NCBI GenBank assembly: GCA_003152255.1
Contig: PLZT01000589.1
Span: 1 to 5,510, forward strand
Direction of reading: 5' to 3'
DNA: 5,510 bases
Source of the DNA: Methylocystaceae bacterium
GTDB taxonomy: Bacteria > Pseudomonadota > Alphaproteobacteria > Rhizobiales > Beijerinckiaceae
In this document: positions 1 through 5,428 of the stretch, piece by piece
Layout: every line of letters starts with the position of its first letter
Position numbering within the stretch: the stretch's first letter is position 1
The notes under the pieces: generated by a model
Databases searched by the model: none
What the model was told of the DNA's origin: nothing
The model's input: the letters and a program-made list of their open reading frames with translations, nothing else
Translations under genes and position numbers: made by a program

Positions 1-2
1 GG

Positions 3-254
3 GCCGTGCGCGAATGGCTGGCGCGTGGCTCGCGCGCCCCGCGTGATCCCGTATGGATCGCCGACGGCGTCCCGTCGAAAAGCTGGGCGCCCATCTCTCC
101 GAAAACCGGGCGTCTCGACGCTTTTGAATGGGGACCGCCGCCTGATTCTGCTCCAAACCACACGACGGATGGGCGGCCCAACATTCCCGCCGCCTTCGTC
201 AATCAAGCGCCGACGATCGCGGTCGCGCCGCCTCCCCCGAGCGCGCCCGTCTGA
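3..254 (+). CDS. 3' end of an unidentified gene, cut by the left window edge
   Basis: The frame is open from the first bases of the window to a TGA at 252-254, giving 83 codons of a C-terminal region. The peptide has a mixed, natural-looking composition in its first half, with several tryptophans (WIADG, SKSWAP, FEWGPPP). It ends in a disordered-looking tail rich in proline and alanine (IAVAPPPPSAPV). By my count about 70% of third codon positions are G or C. The other frames here give arginine-rich peptides typical of shadow frames. The gene converges on the Smr-domain gene, with 16 bases between the two stop codons. A GTG at position 6 could in principle start a small ORF, but the frame is open upstream of it and no ribosome binding site can be seen, so a truncated longer gene is more likely. 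I do not recognise the family and assign no function. Confidence 0.5.
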   Translation, partial: AVREWLARGSRAPRDPVWIADGVPSKSWAPISPKTGRLDAFEWGPPPDSAPNHTTDGRPNIPAAFVNQAPTIAVAPPPPSAPV

Positions 255-270
255 AGTCGGGCATTACGCG

Positions 271-825
271 CTATTGGGCGGAGGCCTTGCCCGGGCGGCG
301 AATTCGCACATAAAGCGCGCCCTCGCCGCCATGTTTGCGCGAGGCCTCGCCAAATCCGACCACGACATCGCGCAGCGCGGGCGCCTGCAGCCAGAGTGGG
401 GCCATCCGCCGCAATACGCCGCCGGCGTCGCCGCCCGAGCCCTTGCCGGTGACGACAATCGCCATCTTCGCTCCGTCGGCTTGCGACCGGCGCAGGAACG
501 CGATCAACGCATGATGCGCCTCGGCCTGGCGCAGCCCATGCAGATCGAGTTTGGCGTCGACGTCGAGCCGCCCGCGGCGCAAATATTTCCGAGTGCGGTG
601 ATCGATGTCCGCGAGCGCGGGAACCGGGCGGTCCCGCGGCGGCGCGTCGCGCTGTGTCGAGGCAGCGGCGAAGGGACGCGCTTCGCCGCCCGAGACCGGC
701 TCCGCCTTGGCGTGGATCGGCCGGGCGCGAAACGGGCGCACATCGGCGGTGACCGCCGACCATAGTTCGAGATCGAGCGCGGACAGCGATTTCGACCGCG
801 CGGCCGGTCGCTTTATATCGGTCAT
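271..825 (-). CDS. Smr-domain protein (Smr/MutS2 C-terminal family)
   Basis: The product is 184 aa with one C-terminal Smr domain and no MutS-like ATPase. Residues 1-80 are charged, proline-containing and probably disordered. The domain starts near residue 90 with the signature LDLHG (93-97), followed by the helix AEAHHALIAFLRR. It continues with a glycine turn VTGKG (125-129) and closes with the HGGEGALYV block (165-173). Stand-alone Smr domains are known as nucleic-acid-binding or endonuclease modules (MutS2 C-terminus, SmrA/SmrB). The substrate of this one cannot be read from the sequence. The start is ATG at 825-823, which overlaps the mltA TGA by 4 bp (ATGA), so translation is probably coupled. 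Longer in-frame starts lie inside mltA and would add an arginine-rich stretch that is mltA in another frame. It is the last gene of the Tim44-like/mltA/Smr operon. Family assignment is secure; role is inferred only. Confidence 0.93.
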   Translation of the reverse strand: MTDIKRPAARSKSLSALDLELWSAVTADVRPFRARPIHAKAEPVSGGEARPFAAASTQRDAPPRDRPVPALADIDHRTRKYLRRGRLDVDAKLDLHGLRQAEAHHALIAFLRRSQADGAKMAIVVTGKGSGGDAGGVLRRMAPLWLQAPALRDVVVGFGEASRKHGGEGALYVRIRRPGKASAQ

Positions 826-1913
826 GGCGCCCCCGCGTCGCGCGGCAGTAAAACCACCAAATCCGCGCCATGGCGCACCCCGCCGGCCAGTGCGCCGGCG
901 CTCGCGCCAGAACCAAAATATATATCCGCCCGGCTTTCGCCAAGGATCGCCGAGCCCGTGTCCTGAGCGATCATCAATCTCGCGAAGGGGTCGGCGGGCT
1001 CGCCGCGCCAGGGAATCCGCGCGCTGATCCAGAACGGCAGGCCGTAGCTCCAAAGCCCCCTGTCCACCGCGATCGAACGCAGCGGCGTCAGCGCGCAGCC
1101 TTGGCCGCCGATGGGTCCAAGAGCGCGCGTCGGCGATGCGTCGATGCGAAAAAAGACGTAGGACTTGTTCTCCTGCATCAGCAAACGGCCCATCTGGCCC
1201 GGGCCGAGCCCCAGATCCCGCAACCTCTCCTTGAGCACGCCGAGCGACATCAGCGCCTCGGAAACGACACCGCGCTCGATCAGCAAACGGCCGACGGACG
1301 TATAGGGATGGCCGTTGCGCCCGTCATAAGTCAGGGCGACGGCGCTCCCGTCCGGAAAGCGCAGCCGCGCCGACCCCTGAACCTGCATCAGGAACAATTC
1401 GACCCTGTCGCGCACGAAGGCCAGAGGCGCTCCGCGACTTTCCCAAGGGCCGTCCTCGATGACGCGCCGCTCGGCGTAAGCCTCCATCCCGCCGTCCGCC
1501 CGCCGCCGGCCGGCGGTCAGCAGAATGCCGTCCGAATCGCGGAAGGGCGCGTCGTTCAATGTGACGAGATCGTTCGGGCGGCCCAACACGGGGGTCGAAA
1601 AGCCGGGCTCCCCGTCGCGTCGCGCCTCGACCTCCACCTCATAATATCCGGTAAGGAATCCGGGCGTCGACAGGCGATAGGGCGTGAACCAGCTTTTGAA
1701 AAAGCTGGCCGCGTCGCCGGTTTCCGACAAGGCGGCTTCGCTGGCGGCGATCAATCCCGCGTAAGGAAGACGCGCCGGCCGCTGCTCGGCCAAGCCGGCG
1801 TGAATAATCTCGGCCGAGCGGCGGAAAGCGCCCAGCGCGGCTTCAAGATCGTCGCTCTCAAACCCTTCGAGCCCGTCGAAGGCGACGGCTTCGCGCATGA
1901 GCGGCGGCGACAC
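822..1913 (-). CDS. mltA: Membrane-bound lytic murein transglycosylase A family protein (MltA)
   Basis: The 363-aa product is a lytic transglycosylase of the MltA family. These enzymes cleave the MurNAc-GlcNAc bond of peptidoglycan and form 1,6-anhydroMurNAc. The MltA core shows FLTGYYEVEVEA (86-97), the STPVLGRP block (106-113), LFLMQVQGSARLRFPDG (173-189) and YTSVGRLL (204-211). A C-terminal 3D domain contains LTPLRSIAVD (275-284), AQDTGSAI (316-323) and ADIYFG (329-334). The conserved aspartates D318 and D330 are present; I take D330 as the likely equivalent of the E. coli catalytic Asp, from recalled alignment rather than a computed one. The start is GTG at 1913-1911 or ATG at 1898-1896 (residue 6). 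Neither has a good Shine-Dalgarno, which suggests coupling to the Tim44-like gene ending at 1917. No signal peptide, lipobox or membrane segment is visible at the N-terminus, which is unexpected for a periplasmic enzyme. The length is close to the E. coli enzyme's 365 aa. Confidence 0.94.
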   Translation of the reverse strand: MSPPLMREAVAFDGLEGFESDDLEAALGAFRRSAEIIHAGLAEQRPARLPYAGLIAASEAALSETGDAASFFKSWFTPYRLSTPGFLTGYYEVEVEARRDGEPGFSTPVLGRPNDLVTLNDAPFRDSDGILLTAGRRRADGGMEAYAERRVIEDGPWESRGAPLAFVRDRVELFLMQVQGSARLRFPDGSAVALTYDGRNGHPYTSVGRLLIERGVVSEALMSLGVLKERLRDLGLGPGQMGRLLMQENKSYVFFRIDASPTRALGPIGGQGCALTPLRSIAVDRGLWSYGLPFWISARIPWRGEPADPFARLMIAQDTGSAILGESRADIYFGSGASAGALAGGVRHGADLVVLLPRDAGAP

Positions 1914-1916
1914 GGC

Positions 1917-2612
1917 TCAATGGACGGTTTCGGTTGCGACAAGCTTCCAATTCGGGTCGCGCGCGCGAGGGTTGCGCGCGAAAGTCCACAAATCGACGAT
2001 CTTCGCCGCTTGACTGGGATCGCCTTCGATAACCTCGCCCTCGCGGTTGCGCCGCGCGGTGATCAGCTTGCTGGTGAAACGCACGGTGACGCTGTTCGAC
2101 TGCGGCAGCGCGCGCGCATCGTCGACAACAGCCGAATCGATCGACACGAGAGCGGATTCGACGCCCTCTCCACGCGCCTCCCGACCGGAAATCTCGGCCG
2201 CGAAACCGTCGAAAACATCCGCCGAGAGCAGCCGGCGCAAGGTGTCGCGGTCCCCCTTGGCGAAGGCCGCGACAATTATTTCATAGGCTTTGCGCGCGCC
2301 TTCGACGAAAGCGGGGCCGGAAAAAGCCGCGTCGGTGGCGGCGATGGCGTCAAGCCCGGCCCAAGCCTTGCTTCCCGTTTCGGCGACGCCGTTCCAGCGA
2401 TCGGCGGGCAAGGGCTTGGCCGCGCTCGAAATCGGCGCGGCGCCCGGCAACGGACCGTCGCCCAGAGGCGCGCCGGTCGGCTGGAAGCGGCCGAGCGTCG
2501 GACCCTCGCGATCATTCCGCTCTCCGAGCACCGAACGCAGTTTCCACAGCACAAACACCGCTAACGCCGCGAAAATCAGCACGGAGGGGTCGAAGGCTTC
2601 GTCTAAGGGCAA
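1917..2612 (-). CDS. Tim44-like domain inner-membrane protein (TimA-like)
   Basis: From the chosen start the product is 231 aa. It has one hydrophobic segment near the N-terminus (about residues 10-23, VLIFAALAVFVLW), followed by basic residues (KLRSVLGER) that predict an N-out, C-in orientation. A proline/glycine/alanine-rich linker (about 37-75) leads to a C-terminal Tim44-like domain (about 85-231), with the late signature DLWTFARNP and NWKLVATETV. Alphaproteobacterial homologues (TimA, described in Caulobacter) are inner-membrane relatives of the mitochondrial import subunit Tim44; their function is not well established. I prefer a TTG start at 2612-2610, because GGGAG at 2625-2621 lies 8 bases upstream and the protein then begins MPLDEAFDPS, just ahead of the membrane segment. 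A GTG at 2621-2619 overlaps that ribosome site, and a farther GTG at 2669 would add a tail that looks non-coding. It is the first gene of the operon with mltA and the Smr gene. Confidence 0.88.
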   Translation of the reverse strand: MPLDEAFDPSVLIFAALAVFVLWKLRSVLGERNDREGPTLGRFQPTGAPLGDGPLPGAAPISSAAKPLPADRWNGVAETGSKAWAGLDAIAATDAAFSGPAFVEGARKAYEIIVAAFAKGDRDTLRRLLSADVFDGFAAEISGREARGEGVESALVSIDSAVVDDARALPQSNSVTVRFTSKLITARRNREGEVIEGDPSQAAKIVDLWTFARNPRARDPNWKLVATETVH

Positions 2613-2732
2613 TTGAGTCACTCCCGGAAGATACGAGTTTGCGGTAGCATGTTGGCGGTTGCAAGTCACGAATCAACCCCCAGCTATAACTATCTTGGGC
2701 CACGGAGCGTCGCCCCCAGAGGTTCATACGCC
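2613..2732. promoter_or_regulatory. Divergent intergenic region, Tim44-like operon / fxsA
   Basis: About 120 bp separate the two outward-facing starts and must carry the promoters for both directions. The stretch is AT-richer than the genes around it (for example ATACGAGTTTG near 2631 and TATAACTATCTT at 2685-2696). On the plus strand TTGCAA (2659-2664) and TATAAC (2685-2690) resemble -35 and -10 boxes, but their 20-base spacing is too long for a good sigma-70 promoter. On the minus strand I see only weak hexamers. I cannot place a transcription start with confidence. The fxsA ribosome binding site AGAGG is at 2718-2722 and that of the Tim44-like gene is GGGAG at 2625-2621. Confidence 0.45.
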
Positions 2733-3209
2733 GTGAACAAGTCGAAACTCATCGCCTATGCAATTGGAATATGGCTCGGCATAGAGGTCATCGCCTTTTT
2801 GCTGGTGGTGCAATTTTTGGGAGTGATGGCGGCGGTCGCCCTTGGCGTCGGGACCACCCTGCTTGGCCTTTTGGACATCAGGCGGCTGGTGACTTACTTG
2901 CGCGCCCGCATGGGCTGGTCCGGCGAAAAGAAAGCCCAGCCCTCGTCCAACGTGGTCGACGGCGGCCTGCAGGCCTTGGGCGCGCTCCTTTTGATCTTGC
3001 CTGGTTTCGCTTCAGACCTCGTGGGTCTGGCGCTCAAGGCGCCGTCCATTCGCGGCGATATCGCCCAACGCCTGCGCGGTGGAGGCGCCCGCAAAGGCCC
3101 ACGCACGATCGACCTCGCGCCCAACGAATGGAAAAGCCTGGATCACCGCAAATCGCGACGGCGCGGCCCGCGCGCTAAACCCGGCGGCGCGCCGCCCTGC
3201 GCTTCCTGA
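2733..3209 (+). CDS. fxsA: FxsA family inner-membrane protein
   Basis: The 158-aa product matches the FxsA layout. A first hydrophobic stretch at about 6-29 ([21 protein letters not shown]) runs into a second at about 31-48 and ends in LLDIRR. A third at about 79-101 carries the family hallmark PGFASD (90-95) followed by LVGL. The tail from about 105 is strongly basic and glycine-rich and probably cytoplasmic. E. coli FxsA is an inner-membrane protein whose overproduction relieves F-plasmid exclusion of phage T7; its normal cellular role is unknown. The start is GTG at 2733, with AGAGG ten bases upstream and the peptide [10 protein letters not shown] leading directly into the first membrane segment. 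An upstream in-frame start near 2613 would add 40 residues that look like translated promoter DNA. It is divergent from the Tim44-like operon and lies 116 bp upstream of secB in the same direction. Confidence 0.93.
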   Translation: MNKSKLIAYAIGIWLGIEVIAFLLVVQFLGVMAAVALGVGTTLLGLLDIRRLVTYLRARMGWSGEKKAQPSSNVVDGGLQALGALLLILPGFASDLVGLALKAPSIRGDIAQRLRGGGARKGPRTIDLAPNEWKSLDHRKSRRRGPRAKPGGAPPCAS

Positions 3210-3225
3210 CGAGGAACGCTCGTCA
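3207..3225 (+). terminator. Small hairpin starting at the fxsA stop codon
   Basis: TGACGAG (3207-3213) and CTCGTCA (3219-3225) form a perfect 7-bp inverted repeat with loop GAACG. The first three bases are the fxsA stop codon. No T-run follows (the next bases are CTTGTCGCG), so a strong intrinsic terminator is doubtful. It could be a weak terminator, a processing site or a 3'-end stabiliser that sets fxsA and secB levels apart. Confidence 0.4.
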
Positions 3226-3313
3226 CTTGTCGCGCCGCGGCGGACGTGTTACCCGAGCCCGGCGATACGGGCGCGCCCAGCCACGTGGCGCGCGCTTAAT
3301 GATGCGGAATTTT

Positions 3314-3319
3314 AGGGAG
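3314..3319 (+). promoter_or_regulatory. secB ribosome binding site
   Basis: AGGGAG lies six bases ahead of the ATG at 3326. It fixes that ATG as the secB start and rules out upstream in-frame starts at 3227 and near 3299, because it lies inside the coding frame they would use. Confidence 0.8.
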
Positions 3320-3325
3320 TTTGAT

Positions 3326-3817
3326 ATGGCGGACGGCAATGGCAACGGCGGAGCGGCGCAGGAGGCGACTAGCGCGCCGTCTCTCAATGCTTTGGGGCAA
3401 TATCTCAAGGATCTTTCCTTCGAAAATCCCAATGCGCCGCGCTCGCTCGGGCCGCAAGAAAAATCTCCCAACATCGGCATTCAAGTGAACGTGAACGCCA
3501 AGCAATTGGCTCCGACCGATTTCGAGGTGTCGATCTCTCTCGACGCCAAGGCCGGCGAGGGAGTCGATCTTTTGTTCAAGCTGGATCTCGAATATGCGGG
3601 CGTGTTCCGTTTGACCAATATTCCGGAGGAGCAGATGCATCCGATCATCATGATCGAATGCCCGCGGCTGTTGTTTCCCTTCGTGCGCCAGATCGTCGCC
3701 GACGCCACGCGCGACGGCGGATTCCCGCCGCTGTTCATCGACCCGATCGATTTCGTCGCCCTCTATCAACAAAAGGCCGCCGAGGCGCAAAACGCCAATG
3801 CCCCCGCTGGGAACTGA
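3326..3817 (+). CDS. secB: Protein-export chaperone SecB
   Basis: SecB is a cytosolic tetrameric chaperone that holds preproteins unfolded and hands them to SecA at the Sec translocon. The 163-aa product is a normal length for the family. It has a short acidic, glycine/asparagine-rich N-terminus typical of alphaproteobacterial versions, then [14 protein letters not shown] (25-38). The beta-strand core [12 protein letters not shown] to [12 protein letters not shown] follows, then LDLEYAGVF (86-94). The most conserved block begins [20 protein letters not shown] (111-130) and continues [13 protein letters not shown] (131-143), ending in helix [11 protein letters not shown]. The ATG start at 3326 has AGGGAG six bases upstream. 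It lies downstream of fxsA in the same direction; the 116-bp gap leaves room for its own promoter. The stop codon is 12 bases from the end of convergent murI. Being next to a membrane-anchored Tim44-like gene is suggestive of a shared envelope-protein theme but proves no interaction. Confidence 0.98.
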   Translation: MADGNGNGGAAQEATSAPSLNALGQYLKDLSFENPNAPRSLGPQEKSPNIGIQVNVNAKQLAPTDFEVSISLDAKAGEGVDLLFKLDLEYAGVFRLTNIPEEQMHPIIMIECPRLLFPFVRQIVADATRDGGFPPLFIDPIDFVALYQQKAAEAQNANAPAGN

Positions 3818-3829
3818 ACCGCGAAGCGC

Positions 3830-4633
3830 TTAAGCGGCCGGAAGGCCGTAACGGGCCAGCGTCGCCGCCAGGGACTCGCTCGGGGCGGCGCCGCTGGTGA
3901 ATATCGCCCGGCGCCGCGGCGCATCGCCGTTGGGCGCGTCGGGACCGAGATTTTCGACGAGCACTTGATCGGCGCGGCGCGCGATCGCCGGAGCGGAATC
4001 GATCCAGTCGACCGGCCAGGGCGCGAGACGGGCGAACGACTCCAGCAGCAGCGGATAGTGGGTGCAAGCCAGCACGATCACATCGGTGCGCGCGCCCTCC
4101 CGTTGCACGAAGCAAGAGGCGATCTCCGAGGCGATGGCCCCATCGGCGATCTCTTCACCGTGAATGGCGCTCTCGGCGAGCTTGGCCAAATGCTTCGACC
4201 CGACCAGCGTCACGGCGCAGCCGCCGGCGAATTCCTGAATGAGCTTTTGCGTATAATCGCGCGCCACCGTGCCGGGCGTCGCCAGCACGGAAATCAGTTT
4301 CGTCCGCGACATCGCGGCGGCGGGCTTTATCGCCGGCACGGTGCCGACAAAGAGCACGCCGGGCCATCGCGCGCGCAACTGCGGCAACGCCAAGGTCGAG
4401 GCGGTGTTGCAGGCGATCACGACAATGTCGGGCTCGTGCTGGTCGATCTGCGCCGCCATGACGGCGAGGATGCGCGCGACCAACTCCGGCTCGCCCCACG
4501 AGCCATAGGGAAACCCCGCGTCATCGGCGCAATAGACGAACTCCGCGTTCGGGCGGATTTTCGCGATTTCCGAGAAAACGGTGAGCCCGCCAAGGCCTGA
4601 ATCGAAGACGAGGATTTTGGGGGAGCGGGTCAT
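3830..4633 (-). CDS. murI: Glutamate racemase MurI
   Basis: MurI is a cofactor-independent cytosolic racemase that converts L-glutamate to D-glutamate for the peptidoglycan stem peptide. From the ATG at 4633 the product is 267 aa, normal for the family. The N-terminal motif PKILVFDSGLGGLTVF contains the conserved Asp-Ser pair (11-12). DDAGFPYGSWGE (37-48) follows. The two catalytic cysteines lie in IACNTAS (Cys75) and LACTHYP (Cys190). WIDSAPAIARR (210-220) is the usual late motif. A GTG one codon upstream (4636) is an alternative start. Neither start has a clear Shine-Dalgarno sequence, although a 7-bp hairpin sits just upstream at 4661-4677. The gene converges on secB (12-bp gap) and is divergent from fabA. 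All key residues are present, so activity is expected. Confidence 0.98.
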   Translation of the reverse strand: MTRSPKILVFDSGLGGLTVFSEIAKIRPNAEFVYCADDAGFPYGSWGEPELVARILAVMAAQIDQHEPDIVVIACNTASTLALPQLRARWPGVLFVGTVPAIKPAAAMSRTKLISVLATPGTVARDYTQKLIQEFAGGCAVTLVGSKHLAKLAESAIHGEEIADGAIASEIASCFVQREGARTDVIVLACTHYPLLLESFARLAPWPVDWIDSAPAIARRADQVLVENLGPDAPNGDAPRRRAIFTSGAAPSESLAATLARYGLPAA

Positions 4634-4660
4634 CACGAGGGCGAGACTTTCGAACGGCGG

Positions 4661-4677
4661 CGGCGAATCTTTCGCCG
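4661..4677 (-). promoter_or_regulatory. Hairpin in the murI 5' leader
   Basis: CGGCGAA and TTCGCCG are perfect inverted copies separated by three bases. They would form a 7-bp GC-rich stem ending 27 bases upstream of the murI ATG. No T-run follows on the minus strand. It could affect ribosome access or mRNA stability, but the role is inferred only. Confidence 0.35.
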
Positions 4678-4715
4678 AACAGGCATAAGACAGGCGCGGG
4701 TTTTAACAAAGTGTG

Positions 4716-4730
4716 TTTGACCCTTTGACC
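4716..4730 (+). repeat. Tandem TTTGACC repeat upstream of fabA
   Basis: Two perfect 7-bp copies of TTTGACC (4716-4722 and 4724-4730) are separated by one C, giving an 8-bp period. They coincide with the putative -35 region. They may be overlapping -35 boxes or half-sites for a regulator; the regulator is unknown. Confidence 0.6.
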
Positions 4731-4747
4731 GGGCTTCCCCTTATGTT
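4717..4747 (+). promoter_or_regulatory. Possible fabA promoter
   Basis: TTGACC (4717-4722) resembles a sigma-70 -35 box and TATGTT (4742-4747) a -10 box, but the 19-base spacing is longer than optimal. A second TTGACC at 4725-4730 could pair with TACGAA at 4747-4752 (16 bases) instead. The region is the most promoter-like part of the intergenic DNA, but the exact boxes remain uncertain. Confidence 0.35.
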
Positions 4748-4798
4748 ACGAAAATTCAACGACGGGCGCGCCGTGTTGTTTTCGGGGCGGACCGGCCA

Positions 4799-4818
4799 GC
4801 GAAAAAGGGGCGAAAAAG
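4799..4818 (+). repeat. GCGAAAAAG direct repeat in the fabA leader
   Basis: GCGAAAAAG occurs at 4799-4807 and 4810-4818, an 11-bp period close to one helical turn. It lies in a purine-rich tract that continues into the fabA ribosome binding site (AAGGGAG, 4829-4835). It could be a protein-binding site or an unstructured leader that helps ribosome loading. Confidence 0.5.
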
Positions 4819-4844
4819 CCCGGGGCAAAAGGGAGACTTAATCC

Positions 4845-5357
4845 ATGAGCGAACGGCGCTCGTCTTTTGGCTATGAAGATCTGCTCGCCTCCGGCCGCGA
4901 GGAACTGTTCGGCCCCGGCAATGCGCAGTTGCCGCTGCCGCCGATGCTCATGTTCGATCGGATCACCGAGATTTTCGAGACGGGCGGCGAACACGGCAAA
5001 GGCTATGCGCGCGCCGAATTCGACATCAAGCCAAGCCTCTGGTTTTTCGACTGCCATTTCAAGGGCAATCCCGTCATGCCCGGCTGCCTCGGCCTCGACG
5101 CGATGTGGCAGATGGTCGGTTTTTACCTCGCCTGGCTCGACCTTCCCGGGCGCGGCATGGCGCTCGGCGTCGGCGAGGTGAAATTCACCGGCATGGTGCG
5201 CCCGAGCGTGAAGTTGGTCACTTATGGCATAGACTTCAAACGCGTCTTCAAGGGCAAGCTCGTGCTCGGCATCGCCGACGGCTGGGTGGCGGCCGACGGC
5301 GAGCGCATATACGAAGCCAAGGATTTACGCGTCGGCCTGGCCAAGGCGGAGGCCTGA
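4845..5357 (+). CDS. fabA: 3-hydroxydecanoyl-ACP dehydratase/isomerase FabA
   Basis: FabA dehydrates 3-hydroxydecanoyl-ACP and isomerises trans-2- to cis-3-decenoyl-ACP, the branch point of anaerobic unsaturated fatty acid synthesis in the cytosol. The 170-aa product is nearly the same length as E. coli FabA (172 aa) and shares its hot-dog fold motifs. [10 protein letters not shown] (31-40) is followed by the active-site segment [20 protein letters not shown] (67-86), with catalytic His71 and Asp85, and then [11 protein letters not shown] (87-97). [13 protein letters not shown] (108-120) marks the dimer and strand region. The ATG at 4845 has AAGGGAG nine bases upstream. The gene is followed after 71 bases by fabB on the same strand, the standard fabA-fabB pairing. 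The presence of FabA rather than only FabZ supports the FabA/FabB route to cis-vaccenate-type lipids. Assignment is secure. Confidence 0.99.
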   Translation: MSERRSSFGYEDLLASGREELFGPGNAQLPLPPMLMFDRITEIFETGGEHGKGYARAEFDIKPSLWFFDCHFKGNPVMPGCLGLDAMWQMVGFYLAWLDLPGRGMALGVGEVKFTGMVRPSVKLVTYGIDFKRVFKGKLVLGIADGWVAADGERIYEAKDLRVGLAKAEA

Positions 5358-5415
5358 GGCAAGGCGGTTTCCGCATCACACAAAAGAACAAGCTCAAGGA
5401 CTTTGGTCCGGGCGC

Positions 5416-5421
5416 GGGGAG
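5416..5421 (+). promoter_or_regulatory. fabB ribosome binding site
   Basis: GGGGAG lies seven bases ahead of the ATG at 5429 and supports that start. The 71-base fabA-fabB spacer has only a 4-bp inverted repeat (GGAC/GTCC, 5398-5409) and no convincing terminator, so the two genes are probably co-transcribed. Confidence 0.7.
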
Positions 5422-5428
5422 AAGCAAT

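Larger units (their letters stand above)
4634..4844. promoter_or_regulatory. Divergent murI / fabA regulatory region
   Basis: This stretch of about 210 bp holds the promoters and 5' leaders of both genes and no gene of its own. The centre (about 4700-4760) is clearly AT-richer than its surroundings. Visible elements are a 7-bp hairpin on the murI side (4661-4677), a possible minus-strand promoter with TTGTTA (4709-4704) and TATGCC (4687-4682) at 16-base spacing, a tandem TTTGACC repeat (4716-4730), and a GCGAAAAAG repeat in the fabA leader (4799-4818). Unlike many rhizobial fabA loci as I recall them, there is no Fur-family irr gene directly upstream. Confidence 0.6.

Noticed and set aside
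1..94. Possible minus-strand gene starting at ATG 94 and leaving the window at the left
   Set aside because: GGAG is only two bases from the ATG, which is too close, and the short peptide looks unnatural. The plus-strand frame over the same bases is more coding-like.
25..765. Plus-strand open frame of 246 codons across the Smr gene
   Set aside because: The peptide is arginine/proline-rich and antisense to a well-supported Smr domain. The neighbouring frame is the better candidate for the left-edge gene.
203..943. Minus-strand frame of 246 codons overlapping Smr and the end of mltA
   Set aside because: It is a frame shadow of the Smr and mltA coding sequence, rich in Arg and Ala and without domain motifs.
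826..1053. Longer Smr protein using an upstream GTG or CTG-type start
   Set aside because: The extra 76 residues are mltA coding sequence read in another frame. The ATG overlapping the mltA stop is the natural start.
870..2564. Plus-strand open frame of 564 codons antisense to mltA and the Tim44-like gene
   Set aside because: Its peptide is rich in Arg, Gly, Ala and Gln with no recognisable domain, while the opposite strand encodes two clear families. Long antisense open frames are expected in GC-rich genes.
2659..2690. TTGCAA/TATAAC as a firm fxsA promoter
   Set aside because: The spacing is 20 bases, outside the normal range, so I only mention it within the intergenic entry.
3296..3790. 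Minus-strand frame of 164 codons antisense to secB
   Set aside because: It has no motif or ribosome binding site, and secB is unambiguous on the other strand.
3965..4600. Plus-strand frame of 211 codons antisense to murI
   Set aside because: It is a shadow with an Arg/Gly/His-rich composition; murI shows all its catalytic motifs on the other strand.
5398..5409. GGAC/GTCC inverted repeat between fabA and fabB as a terminator
   Set aside because: A 4-bp stem without a T-run is too weak, and the genes are expected to be co-transcribed.
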